Assembly (NCBI GenBank): GCA_900550835.1
Contig: URTP01000059.1
Location: 1-11,608, forward strand
Origin: an uncultured Collinsella sp.
GTDB taxonomy: Bacteria > Actinomycetota > Coriobacteriia > Coriobacteriales > Coriobacteriaceae
Direction: 5' to 3'
DNA length: 11,608 bases
Positions 1 to 6,790 of this stretch are shown here, piece by piece. The notes beneath the pieces are model-generated. The model had not been told where the DNA came from, did no database searches, and saw nothing but the letters and a program-made list of their open reading frames with translations. Position numbers and translations under genes: made by a program. How positions within the stretch are numbered: position 1 is the stretch's first letter; every line of letters begins with the position of its first letter.

Positions 1-356
1 TGTCGACAGGGATATCGAAGTGGCTGCAGAGGCGCTCAAAACGGCCCAGAGGCCCCGTATCCATACAGGGCTGGGTGTGAGCACCAGTCACCTGCGCGAC
101 AAGCTCCATATGACTGAGGAAAGGGCAATTGAGTGAGCGATCCATGCCGTCAAACATGCTCGCAAGTTCGTTGACGATGTTGAGTTTTATGCCGAGGATG
201 CCGGCCGCTCCGATCAGGAGTTTCTGGTGCGCATTATCGAGGCGGCCGTAAAGGCCGGTGCCACGGTCGTGAACATCCCCGATACGATGGGCTACAACAT
301 GCCGTGGGACTTTGGCGCCCGCATCCGTGACCTGCGCGGGCGCTGCGGGTGCGGCC
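1..356 (+). pseudogene. leuA: leuA remnant (2-isopropylmalate synthase, internal fragment)
   Basis: Reading from base 2 gives an internal stretch of 2-isopropylmalate synthase, the enzyme that condenses acetyl-CoA with 2-oxoisovalerate in leucine synthesis. Family blocks are clear: RPRIHTGLGVSTSHLRDKL, ARKFVDDVEFYAEDAGRSD and GATVVNIPDTMGYN, corresponding to about residues 85-205 of a protein of over 500. An in-frame TGA at 134-136 interrupts it. The context IE*AIHAVKHA suggests an Arg codon CGA that became TGA, a single transition. Homology ends around base 345-356, where the sequence passes into leuB in another frame. The N-terminus lies off the left edge. With a stop, a missing C-terminal half and a frame-changing junction, it cannot encode an active enzyme. 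The identification is firm; the exact breakpoint is only approximate. Confidence 0.85.
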
Positions 357-977
357 GGTCAGCGTGCGGTCGACGTGATGGAGTATCGCGAGTACGAGAT
401 TGAGCGCATTGCGCGCCAGGCATTTGAGGCGGCGCGCAAACGTCGCGGCAAGGTGACGAGCGTTGATAAGCGCAACGTGCTGGAGACGAGCCGCATGTGG
501 CGCGAGATCGTGCATCGCGTGCAAGACGAGGAGTACTCCGACGTGGAGCTTGAGGACCTGCTCGTCGACAACGCCGCCATGCAGCTCATCAGTCGACCGG
601 CAGACTTTGACGTCGTGGTGACGGAGAACATGTTCGGCGACATCCTGTCCGATAAGGCGGCTCAGATTACCGGATCGCTCGGTATGCTTGCCTCTGCCTC
701 GCTGGATGATGGCGTATCGCTGTTTGGGCCGAGCGCTGGCAGCGCTCCTGACATCGCGGGGCTCGGCGTGGCCAATCCGCTGGCTCAAATCTTGTCGGTG
801 GCGATGCTGCTGACCTACGCGCTCGACATGGGCGAGCAAGCCGCGTGGATCGAGAGCGCCGTGGCGCGCGTGCTCGACGAGGGCTGGCGCACCCATGACA
901 TCGCCGATGTCAACACCCCGGCAGATAAGATCCTCGGCACCACGACGATGGGCGACAAGGTCGTCGCCGCGCTGTAG
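357..977 (+). pseudogene. leuB: leuB remnant (3-isopropylmalate dehydrogenase, C-terminal half)
   Basis: From about base 357 to the TAG at 975-977 the frame encodes the last ~206 residues of 3-isopropylmalate dehydrogenase, which oxidises and decarboxylates 3-isopropylmalate with NAD in leucine synthesis. Visible blocks are DVMEYREYEIERIARQAF, RGKVTSVDKRNVLETSR with the catalytic Lys, LVDNAAMQLI, the metal-binding stretch TENMFGDILSDKAAQITGS, GSAPDIAG and a normal C-terminus. The first ~150 residues, including most of the N-terminal cofactor and substrate region, are absent. The usual Tyr/Phe-Glu-Pro before the GSAPDIAG loop reads LFGPSA, so a conserved Glu is lost. An ATG at 312 would open a longer frame, but its first residues are leuA DNA read out of frame. 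No ribosome binding site was seen. It is a truncated relic fused to leuA by deletion. Confidence 0.85.
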
Positions 978-1002
978 GCGATGCCGATTCAAGCTGTCAA
1001 AT

Positions 1003-1059
1003 ATCTCAATCTGTAACATCTAAGGGGCAAAATCGTTCCTACCTGTTACAGATTGAGAT
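1003..1059. repeat. Inverted repeat, copy 1 of a tandem pair
   Basis: The left arm ATCTCAATCTGTAACA (1003-1018) is exactly complementary to the right arm TGTTACAGATTGAGAT (1044-1059). The 25-bp centre keeps CTAA after the left arm and CCTACC before the right arm. No U-tract follows on either strand, so it is not an ordinary intrinsic terminator. The next copy lies exactly 80 bp downstream. Confidence 0.9.
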
Positions 1060-1081
1060 TTTCGGCTGAGCATCCGTGGTC

Positions 1082-1140
1082 TGTCTCGATCTGTAACAGC
1101 TAACCGATTATTTGGGCCCTACCTGTTACAGATTGAGACA
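1082..1140. repeat. Inverted repeat, copy 2 of a tandem pair
   Basis: The left arm TGTCTCGATCTGTAACAG (1082-1099) pairs with CTGTTACAGATTGAGACA (1123-1140) over 18 positions with one G-T wobble. Arm spacing equals that of copy 1 and the arms are nearly identical between copies, while about 18 central bases differ apart from the flanking CTAA and CCTACC. The outermost pair changes from A/T in copy 1 to G/C here, a compensatory change that favours a folded or dimer-recognised element. Confidence 0.9.
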
Positions 1141-1148
1141 AACCGTTG

Positions 1149-1211
1149 GGACAGGTCGGACGAGTCAGCAAAACCACCACAAAGGTGCCGGTCCCCTTCG
1201 TGGTGGTTTTT
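1149..1211 (-). repeat. Hairpin family copy A (bidirectional terminator-like)
   Basis: Stem AAAACCACCAC (1170-1180) pairs with GTGGTGGTTTT (1200-1210), then after one mismatch AAGG pairs with CCTT, leaving a 9-base loop. T-runs follow on both strands, so it can terminate both the leu relic and the anti-sigma gene arriving from the other side. A flank at 1149-1169 (GGACAGGTCGGACGAGTCAGC) is shared almost base for base with copy B. The anti-sigma stop codon is about 119 bp away. Confidence 0.85.
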
Positions 1212-1328
1212 AGCGCAACGAGGTGTTCCCAGCCGACCATACGGGCGGCCTTGCGCTCACGCTGCTCGATGACAGCGCATCTTTAGACGCGAAGCGCGGA
1301 ACCGGGTGCATATACGAGCCGCGTAGCG

Positions 1329-2459
1329 TTACGAATTCATGGGAATGACCGTATCGCCAATTTGTACGCTTGCAATCTTGTCTGTGTCACAAACTTGCGA
1401 GAACGGCCAGGTCTTGTGGACATCAGTGGTGCCGTTATCCAGTTTATTTGCGAAATAGCCGCTGTGGCTGGTTGCGTCCTCAACATGACCGTCTTTGAAC
1501 GTCACGATGAGGGGTATGTTGCCAACGGCATCCATAGACTCCTCCATGTTTTGAGACATCTTGCCGCTGTTGTTGTCGTGTTCGATGGAACGATCTATGT
1601 TGTAGCGGACTGAAACGCCAACGCAGGATACGGTGGCCTCTTGAATCGTCGCCTTGGTGCCGTTAAAGTTGACCGATTTGGGCGCGGGAATCGTAACGGA
1701 TGTATCTTCGTAATTCAGCTGGAACTTAAGATCCCATGGGCCCGTAAGTATTTTCTTATACTCGGGAAGCTCTTTGCCAGCACGTGGCACAACGAGAGAG
1801 TTGATATGCGTGCGGACGGTCCTGCCCATAAGGCCGGGTGATTCAACGCTGAACTGTGCAAAGTATTGAATGCTGGAGTCATTGGGGTTCTTGTCAATGA
1901 GCCATGATTGGCCTTGGCCGCCATGCTCGCCATCAACGTATACGTTTCCATCGACACTTCCGGCGATAGTTCCGTTCTCGCCCGGCTCGGAAAGCTTTTT
2001 CAGGGCAGCGGGATCGTCGAACGTAAGCGTATAGGCGATGGTAACCATATCCTTGTCGCCCATGATGGCGTCGGCGGTCACGGTGACTCCGTTGTTGGAG
2101 CAGCTAGCACCGACGGGCCGGCCAATACGGTCGATGATCTCGGTTTGAGAAGCAGGTCCGTCAAAGATGTCGGAAAGCATGTCAGAAGGAAGCGGCAGGA
2201 CGCCTGTTGCCATAGCCGTGCCAGCGCCTCCAATGACGATAGCGAGGACTGCCGTTACAGCGGCAATGCGAGCGACTGTTCTTACGGGATGGCGGGCGAT
2301 GCGCGGCTTGCGTCGCGTGCCATTAAAGTTGCTTTGAGCGGTCGCCGCATCGCTCGAGGCGACGGACTGAGCAATCGAGTTTGCCATGTGCTGCTTCGCA
2401 TTATCGGTAAACGAAATGTGCTCCAGGGCGTGGCGATAGTCATTCGAATTCGTAGTCAT
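1329..2459 (-). CDS. DUF4179-type transmembrane anti-sigma factor
   Basis: A protein of 376 residues, probably the membrane-bound inhibitor of the sigma factor encoded just upstream. Residues 1-60 are a hydrophilic cytosolic part (YRHALEHISFTDNAKQHM) of the kind that binds ECF sigma factors. Residues ~62-85 form one transmembrane helix (RIAAVTAVLAIVIGGAGTA). The rest is extracytoplasmic, beginning with the PLPSDMLSDIFDGP stretch and continuing as a beta-rich domain typical of DUF4179/DUF5643 proteins, with three Cys (around 120, 279 and 366). The start at 2459 is supported by AAAGGAG eight bases upstream, inside the sigma gene. The ATG lies 20 bp before the sigma stop, implying translational coupling and balanced amounts of both partners. 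The inducing signal cannot be read from sequence. Family assignment is fairly sure; pairing with this sigma factor is inferred from the overlap. Confidence 0.8.
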   Translation of the reverse strand: MTTNSNDYRHALEHISFTDNAKQHMANSIAQSVASSDAATAQSNFNGTRRKPRIARHPVRTVARIAAVTAVLAIVIGGAGTAMATGVLPLPSDMLSDIFDGPASQTEIIDRIGRPVGASCSNNGVTVTADAIMGDKDMVTIAYTLTFDDPAALKKLSEPGENGTIAGSVDGNVYVDGEHGGQGQSWLIDKNPNDSSIQYFAQFSVESPGLMGRTVRTHINSLVVPRAGKELPEYKKILTGPWDLKFQLNYEDTSVTIPAPKSVNFNGTKATIQEATVSCVGVSVRYNIDRSIEHDNNSGKMSQNMEESMDAVGNIPLIVTFKDGHVEDATSHSGYFANKLDNGTTDVHKTWPFSQVCDTDKIASVQIGDTVIPMNS

Positions 2460-3000
2460 TGTGGTCTCCTTTCAAGGAAAGCCGAAGTGACGCACGTCCG
2501 CGGCTAAGGTGCTGGGCGGTTGCAGCTGGCGTCGCGTGAACGGCGTCTGCGATTTCCCTGATGCTCATGCCTGCGTAGTAGTGCAAAAAGATGGCGATGC
2601 GCTGTGCTTGAGGCAGGGCCGTGACAGCGGAAAGAATGGCGCAGTCGCGTTGCGCGAATTCTTGCTCGGTATGTGTTACGGGTGCGCAGAAATCGGGGAG
2701 CGAATCGAGGTCGACAACCGGGTGATTCGCGTGCGTACGGCCGATATCGCGACATGCGTTCAGTGCGACTCGGATCACCCAAGCACGTTCGTGTTCGAGC
2801 GAGTCGAACGGTTGAGTGCGTTGGAGAATCTTGATCAGCGTGTCCTGGCAGATGTCTTGAGCGTCGTCAGCGGATCCAAGGGCCGAATAGCACAATCGAA
2901 GGATGAGGTCGGAATACGTGTCGACCAAGCGCTTTGCTTCCCGCTCGATCTGATCGGCATCGCATCGGAGCGTGCTATTGCGGTTACGGCGTGCAGGCAT
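2440..3000 (-). CDS. ECF-type RNA polymerase sigma factor
   Basis: A 186-residue sigma-70 family protein with only regions 2 and 4. Region 2 spans about 21-90, with DDAQDICQDTLIKIL as the core-binding and -10 recognition helix, and FDSLEHERAWVIRVALNACRD following. Region 4 spans about 120-176, with LPQAQRIAIFLHYYAGMSIREIAD and a helix-turn-helix ending TAQHLSRGRASLR. A longer frame opens at 3093, but the ATG at 3000 is chosen because GGAGGTG lies seven bases before it and homology begins soon after. It is followed by, and overlaps, the membrane anti-sigma gene, the usual layout of an ECF pair. A candidate ECF promoter sits about 70-90 bp upstream, suggesting autoregulation. Its targets are unknown. 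Confidence 0.9.
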   Translation of the reverse strand: MPARRNRNSTLRCDADQIEREAKRLVDTYSDLILRLCYSALGSADDAQDICQDTLIKILQRTQPFDSLEHERAWVIRVALNACRDIGRTHANHPVVDLDSLPDFCAPVTHTEQEFAQRDCAILSAVTALPQAQRIAIFLHYYAGMSIREIADAVHATPAATAQHLSRGRASLRLSLKGDHNDYEFE

Positions 3001-3060
3001 AGTGTCACCTCCAATTGGTCGTGGTGGATATAGGGAAGGCGTCTCGCGAGGTCCCTCTAC

Positions 3061-3092
3061 ATACAACACGGTCGAGACTGCATAAGTTGACA
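3061..3092 (-). promoter_or_regulatory. Candidate autoregulated ECF promoter
   Basis: On the minus strand TGTCAAC (3092-3086) is followed after 15 bases by CGT (3070-3068). This resembles the AAC ... CGT architecture common to ECF-dependent promoters, although the spacing is about one base shorter than usual. No good TATAAT-like -10 is present at the right distance from TTGTCA. It begins directly after the U-tract of the 3092-3118 terminator. Tentative. Confidence 0.3.
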
Positions 3093-3118
3093 AAAAAAGA
3101 CGGCACGTGAGCGCCGTC
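3092..3118 (-). terminator. Intrinsic terminator upstream of the sigma gene
   Basis: On the minus strand GACGGC (3118-3113) and GCCGTC (3104-3099) form a 6-bp GC-rich stem with an 8-base loop, followed by seven U residues (3098-3092). Together with hairpin B, 70 bp upstream in transcription order, it isolates the sigma operon from the phosphoesterase transcript. Confidence 0.85.
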
Positions 3119-3164
3119 CTTACAAAACAATGAGTGTTCTCGTTAATTACACAAGCACCGTGAT

Positions 3165-3225
3165 GGACAGGTCGGACGAGTCAGCAAAACCACCATAAAG
3201 GTGCCTATCCCCTTCGTGGTGGTTG
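3165..3225 (-). repeat. Hairpin family copy B (terminator of the phosphoesterase operon)
   Basis: AACCACCAT (3188-3196) pairs with GTGGTGGTT (3216-3224) with one G-T wobble. After a mismatch AAGG pairs with CCTT around the conserved loop. On the minus strand four Us follow, nine bases after the phosphoesterase stop at 3233. The sequence 3165-3185 repeats the flank of copy A. Over about 60 bp the two copies differ at only about four positions. Confidence 0.85.
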
Positions 3226-3232
3226 TTGGCAG

Positions 3233-3943
3233 TTACCAGGGGGTTCTGGCGGTTGAAGACTCGATTGCTTCGTGGCGTTTGAGCTCGCGGCGCATGGTTT
3301 GCGAGTTGAGCCAAGCGGCCTTCCAACCGCGCGTGGGGTAGCGCGCCTCGTCAATTTCGATCTTGGTATAGCCGCAGGCGTTGACAATCTTCGTTCCGCA
3401 TGGGTGTTGGCGCTCGCGTTGAAAGTTGGGGCCGTAGCTTTGGTGCACATGCCCGTGAATCATATAGTCGGGACCCCAAGACTCAAGAGCCGCATTAAAG
3501 CACTCGAATCCTCGATGCGGCAGGTCGTCCAGGTCGCCCATGCCTGCGACGGGTGCATGGGTAAGTAGAATATCGCATCCGTCTACCAGTGCGATTTTTC
3601 GCGATAGCTTGCGCATGCGTTTTGCCATCTCGCGCTCGGTATACATGTTGGCACCGTCTCGATAGCGCATGGAGCCGCCAAGCCCCGCAATGCGGACGCC
3701 GCGATACACGTACACGGTGTCTTCGACACAAATACATCCGCCCGGTGCATGACGTGCATAGCGGTCGTCGTGGTTGCCGCGTACGTAGATAAGCGGTTTG
3801 TTGATGACCGTGACCAAAAACTCAAGATAGTCCGGATCCAGATCGCCAGCGGACAAAATCAGGTCGACACCCTCAAAGCGCTCCTTGCGAAAGCACTCCC
3901 ATAGGCATCGCTCTTCGGTATCGGCTATGGCAAGGATCTTCAT
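3233..3943 (-). CDS. Metallophosphoesterase (calcineurin-like)
   Basis: A 236-residue soluble enzyme of the calcineurin-like phosphoesterase superfamily, which uses a two-metal centre to hydrolyse phosphoester bonds. Visible motifs in order: IADTEE (6-11) in the place of the first metal motif, AGDLD (32-36), GNHDD (56-60), THAP (128-131) and HGHVH (163-167). The first motif is normally D-x-H; here the His position is Glu, a variant also remembered from a clade in Firmicutes and Coriobacteriia (ADEES-like). There is no signal peptide. The ATG overlaps the stop of the upstream ParB-like/BMP gene as ATGA, so translation is coupled and the two proteins probably act together. Hairpin B closes the operon nine bases after the stop. 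The substrate is unknown; a nucleotide, a phosphoprotein or a nucleic acid are all possible. Confidence 0.85.
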   Translation of the reverse strand: MKILAIADTEERCLWECFRKERFEGVDLILSAGDLDPDYLEFLVTVINKPLIYVRGNHDDRYARHAPGGCICVEDTVYVYRGVRIAGLGGSMRYRDGANMYTEREMAKRMRKLSRKIALVDGCDILLTHAPVAGMGDLDDLPHRGFECFNAALESWGPDYMIHGHVHQSYGPNFQRERQHPCGTKIVNACGYTKIEIDEARYPTRGWKAAWLNSQTMRRELKRHEAIESSTARTPW

Positions 3944-5856
3944 AGGGCGCGGACTTTCGGCTCATCGTCGAGTTGTGGAATGGTGCCCACCACGTTGTCG
4001 GCCAGCCAGTCCATCTCGACGATTTGCGTGCTCGGCAGTGGGGGAAAGCCCTCGATCTGCACCACGCCGTCTTGGCTATGGAGCTCGCCGCCAAATGGAT
4101 TGATGGAGCCCTCGACGATGCCATTGCGGAGCAGCTGAACAAGCTTGCGCGTCTGATAGGGCAGGCCCGGAGCGTAGCGAATGTCGATGATGCCCGAGCT
4201 CATACCATACCAGTAGTTGACGGCACGAACCTGGCTGTCGTCACTGGTCTCATCCCAGGTGCCGTGCAGCAGGCTTCGCACGATAAGCTCGTAGTATCGG
4301 CCCCAGTTCCATACCGGCATGGCGATGCCGACGACCTTGCCATCGACCAGGCGGTGGAGTCCGTAGGCCGTAGGGTCTTCGAGCGACTTGGACATGTCAG
4401 CGCCGGTCATAACGCTCACGCCTTCGCGGCACATGGCCTCGGCAAGACCGCCGGCGGGCACATCGCCCCAGGTCAGGATAATTTGCGCGCGGGGGTCGAG
4501 CAGCGAGGCGCCAATCGCAAAGGCGTTGATCTCGCTAAGCGCGCCCGACGCAAAGACGGACGCGTGGTAACCAATGCGATGGTTGTCCGCCATACTGGCG
4601 GCAAGGGCGCCCAGGAGGAACTTGGCCTCGTACATCTTGCCAAAGTACGAACGGACGCTTTGGTGGGGAAGGCCGATAGAGCAGTTGAGAAACCGCACCT
4701 GGGGATACTCAACGGCTGCCCTGAGCGTGTATTCCATCAGACGGTGCGAGGTCGAGAAGATGACGTTGTCTCCATGTTTGACAGCCGTTTCCACGGCGGC
4801 GTAGAACATGTCCGGATCGTGGCAGTCCTCGAATGCCTCGGTGCGCACGATACCGCCAAAGTGCTCATCGAGATACTGACGCCCTTGGTCGTGCAGGCTG
4901 TCCCAGCTCGACGTCGCACAGGGGAACTCATGGATAAAGGCGATGCGCAGGGGGTTGGCCGCCGAGTAGACGGTCTTGCCCATAAAGAAGTTGAGCACGC
5001 CGGAGGTGGACTTGGCGGGCGCCTCTTCCTCATCGACGCTCGGCGCTTCGACAAGATCGACCTTATCCTCGTCATTTTTGCCGGCAATGACCAGCTCGCG
5101 CCAAATCTTGCACAGGCGGTTTACGACGATGTCCGTCGGCGTATCCAGTAGACGGTCTTGGTTGTACACATTGAGGTAGACGAGCATGGCGTCGGCGGGC
5201 GTAATGTCCAGATGGTCGCCGCCGGCGCGCAGGTAGGCGCGTTTAAAGAGTAGGAAGGTGTGGCGCAGGTAATCGACCTTTTTCTGTGGCCACTTTTCGA
5301 CAAGGTCCTGGCCGAGCATCTTGGCGAGCGTCTCGTAGCTTCCCTCGCGCGAGAACTCGATCTCGTATAGGGGGCAGACGCGCCAAAACGCGCAGAACTC
5401 GCCGTACAGGCGACTTTCGACGGAATCCCATGTGCCGGGGTAGAGGCGGGTGACCTTGGCCGAAACCGTCGGGGCGTCCAGGAATTTGAGGACGCTGACG
5501 CGCTTGTTGCCCTCCTGGACGTAGAACCGATGCATGAACTCGGTGACGATGATGGGGTCGCGATAGCCCTCGGTCACCTGGATGTCATAGAGGTTGGACC
5601 ACTTGCGGGCGAACTCGGTGCTAAATGGCAACAGGGGCATAAAGTTGCACGAAAAGGCAGACTGACGACCCTTGGTAACCGTGCCGACGACCATTTCGAG
5701 CGGAATGTCCCTTAGGCCGACGCTCTCTCGCTGACCTAAGGGGAGCTGGGCAACGAGGCTATCGAGGTCCGTAAGGTACGGGTGCTCGCTTTGGCTGATG
5801 GCGCGACGGCGTCCCTGCTCGCCGCGCTTGCGTGCTTGACGATAGGCCTCTTCCAT
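3940..5856 (-). CDS. ParB-like/BMP-domain fusion protein, cytosolic
   Basis: A 638-residue protein in two parts. The C-terminal half, from about residue 303 (LRIAFIHEFP), is a BMP-family periplasmic-binding-type domain (PnrA/Med-like, nucleoside-binding in known members), with GLPHQSVRSYFGKMYEAKFLLGALA and IGYHASVFASGALSEINAFAIGA in expected order. The N-terminal half contains RDPIIVTEFMHRFYVQEGNKRVSVLKFLDA (positions ~99-128), a ParB/Srx-like segment with the EGNKR turn, then a helical region to ~260 and an acidic linker (266-283). There is no signal peptide or lipobox, so this is a cytosolic sensor-like protein rather than a transporter component. The start at 5856 has AAGGGAG nine bases upstream. 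It is coupled by ATGA to the phosphoesterase. Homologues seem widespread in gut Firmicutes, usually annotated as BMP substrate-binding proteins, a name the missing export signal does not support. Function unknown. Confidence 0.75.
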   Translation of the reverse strand: MEEAYRQARKRGEQGRRRAISQSEHPYLTDLDSLVAQLPLGQRESVGLRDIPLEMVVGTVTKGRQSAFSCNFMPLLPFSTEFARKWSNLYDIQVTEGYRDPIIVTEFMHRFYVQEGNKRVSVLKFLDAPTVSAKVTRLYPGTWDSVESRLYGEFCAFWRVCPLYEIEFSREGSYETLAKMLGQDLVEKWPQKKVDYLRHTFLLFKRAYLRAGGDHLDITPADAMLVYLNVYNQDRLLDTPTDIVVNRLCKIWRELVIAGKNDEDKVDLVEAPSVDEEEAPAKSTSGVLNFFMGKTVYSAANPLRIAFIHEFPCATSSWDSLHDQGRQYLDEHFGGIVRTEAFEDCHDPDMFYAAVETAVKHGDNVIFSTSHRLMEYTLRAAVEYPQVRFLNCSIGLPHQSVRSYFGKMYEAKFLLGALAASMADNHRIGYHASVFASGALSEINAFAIGASLLDPRAQIILTWGDVPAGGLAEAMCREGVSVMTGADMSKSLEDPTAYGLHRLVDGKVVGIAMPVWNWGRYYELIVRSLLHGTWDETSDDSQVRAVNYWYGMSSGIIDIRYAPGLPYQTRKLVQLLRNGIVEGSINPFGGELHSQDGVVQIEGFPPLPSTQIVEMDWLADNVVGTIPQLDDEPKVRAL

Positions 5857-5912
5857 GGTGTCTACTCCCTTAGTCGTTTAAACAACGATATGAACCATGG
5901 TACCACGATGCG

Positions 5913-5951
5913 AAACTACCACAAAGGTGCCTGTCCCCTTTGTGGTAGTTT
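5913..5951 (-). terminator. Hairpin family copy C (terminator of mscS)
   Basis: A perfect 15-bp stem, AAACTACCACAAAGG (5913-5927) with its complement (5937-5951), around loop TGCCTGTCC. This is the best-formed member and defines the family consensus. The first bases of the mscS stop codon TAA (5952-5950) belong to the stem, so the hairpin folds as soon as the gene ends. T-richness follows on both strands only weakly. Confidence 0.85.
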
Positions 5952-6717
5952 AGGCGATGATGGGGGCGATGGCACGAATGCAGGCGTCGGTTGCCGTGAA
6001 GGTGGTGCTATCGTCGCTGACGATAAAGATGATTTTGCCCTTGACGCCAAAGTCGCCGATCTCGCTAAAGAGCACGTACGGCTCCTTGTCAAAGCCAGAG
6101 ATGGGAAGCACCGCGGCCTTGGTGGCGTCGGTAAGCTCATCTGCCAGCGCGTCCAGCGAGGCCCACTTAGACGTGTCCTTTACGGCAACGGGCACGGCCA
6201 CGCGCCCAAAGGGCATCAGATGCACGAGCGTGTTCTTGGAGATGTTGGAGTTGGGCACAATGATGGTCTGCCCGCAGGCATCCTCGATGGTCGTGTGGCG
6301 CCAGGTGATGTCTTGGACCACGCCCGACACGCCGCCGACCTCGATATTGTCGCCGGGCTTGATGATGCCCATGAAGGTCACCTGCATACCGCCGATAAGG
6401 TTCGACAGCGTGTCCTGAAAGCCGAGCGAGATGGCGATGCCGCCGACGCCAAGAGCGGCGACGAGGGCGTTTGCATTAATGCCAAAACAGTTGTCGAGGA
6501 TAAAGCTGCCGCCGATCATCCAGATGACGGCGCGTGTGATGTTGATGAAGATGCTCGATGCTGGGAGCGGGTTATCATCGCGGTTAAGCAGGTGGTGCAG
6601 GGTCTTGGATGCCACCTTGGCGGCGATGGCGGTGACTATTACCAAGATGACGGCCCAGATGATGTTGTGGACCCAGCGCTGCTCAAAGAAATGAAGAATC
6701 GGTTCAAACAATTCCAT
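5950..6717 (-). CDS. mscS: Small-conductance mechanosensitive channel, MscS family
   Basis: A 255-residue membrane protein of the MscS core type, which opens when membrane tension rises and releases solutes after osmotic downshock. Three transmembrane helices are visible at about 18-40, 57-78 and 84-112. The last is the pore helix with the Ala/Gly pattern ANALVAALGVGGIAISLGF followed by QDTLSNLIGGM. The beta domain follows (IIKPGDNIEVGGVSGVVQDITWRHTTI, then IVPNSNIS) and a mixed C-terminal domain ends the protein. The length is close to the E. coli protein (286), so no extra sensor domains are present. AGGAGG lies ten bases before the ATG. An intrinsic terminator sits only ~45 bp upstream, so transcription must start in that gap or read through. 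The gene symbol rests on family membership. Confidence 0.9.
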   Translation of the reverse strand: MELFEPILHFFEQRWVHNIIWAVILVIVTAIAAKVASKTLHHLLNRDDNPLPASSIFINITRAVIWMIGGSFILDNCFGINANALVAALGVGGIAISLGFQDTLSNLIGGMQVTFMGIIKPGDNIEVGGVSGVVQDITWRHTTIEDACGQTIIVPNSNISKNTLVHLMPFGRVAVPVAVKDTSKWASLDALADELTDATKAAVLPISGFDKEPYVLFSEIGDFGVKGKIIFIVSDDSTTFTATDACIRAIAPIIA

Positions 6718-6760
6718 GTAGGGAAAACCTCCTAATGATCATTCAACCATGATACCCACC

Positions 6761-6790
6761 AAAAAGCCCGTCCGATCACATCGGACGGGC
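6761..6790 (-). terminator. Intrinsic terminator in the mscS leader
   Basis: On the minus strand GCCCGTCCGA (6790-6781) and TCGGACGGGC (6775-6766) form a perfect 10-bp stem with a 5-base loop, followed by five Us (6765-6761). It points toward mscS, whose ATG is 44 bp further. A weak -10-like TATCAT lies at about 6753-6748 in the gap, but its -35 would fall inside this stem and matches poorly. Confidence 0.85.

Larger units (their letters stand above)
978..1328. other. Intergenic region with repeats, no gene called
   Basis: This stretch separates the plus-strand leu relic from the minus-strand anti-sigma gene. It holds the two inverted repeats at 1003-1059 and 1082-1140 and hairpin copy A at 1149-1211. 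The remaining 1212-1328 is open on both strands over short spans. The plus frame from about 1215 reads FPADHTGGLALTLLDD before stopping inside the anti-sigma gene, and the minus frame reads VIEQRERKAARMVGWEHL before running into hairpin A. Neither has a start with a ribosome binding site and neither is recognised. It may be worn gene debris left by the event that damaged the leu locus. Confidence 0.6.

Noticed and set aside
312..356. ATG at 312 as the start of a shortened but functional LeuB
   Set aside because: The codons 312-356 are leuA DNA read in the wrong frame, no ribosome binding site precedes the ATG, and the protein would lack the N-terminal half of the enzyme.
1003..1140. CRISPR array or integron attC sites
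   Set aside because: There are only two units, each is itself a long inverted repeat, there are no equal spacers and no cas or integrase gene, and the attC core sequences are not seen.
1212..1328. Short coding-like stretches on both strands
   Set aside because: They lack a start and ribosome binding site, overlap each other on opposite strands and match no family I recognise; treated as debris only.
3973..5151. Long plus-strand open frame (392 codons) opposite the ParB-like/BMP gene
   Set aside because: It is antisense to a well-recognised protein, matches no family I know and arises from the GC-rich codon pattern of the real gene.
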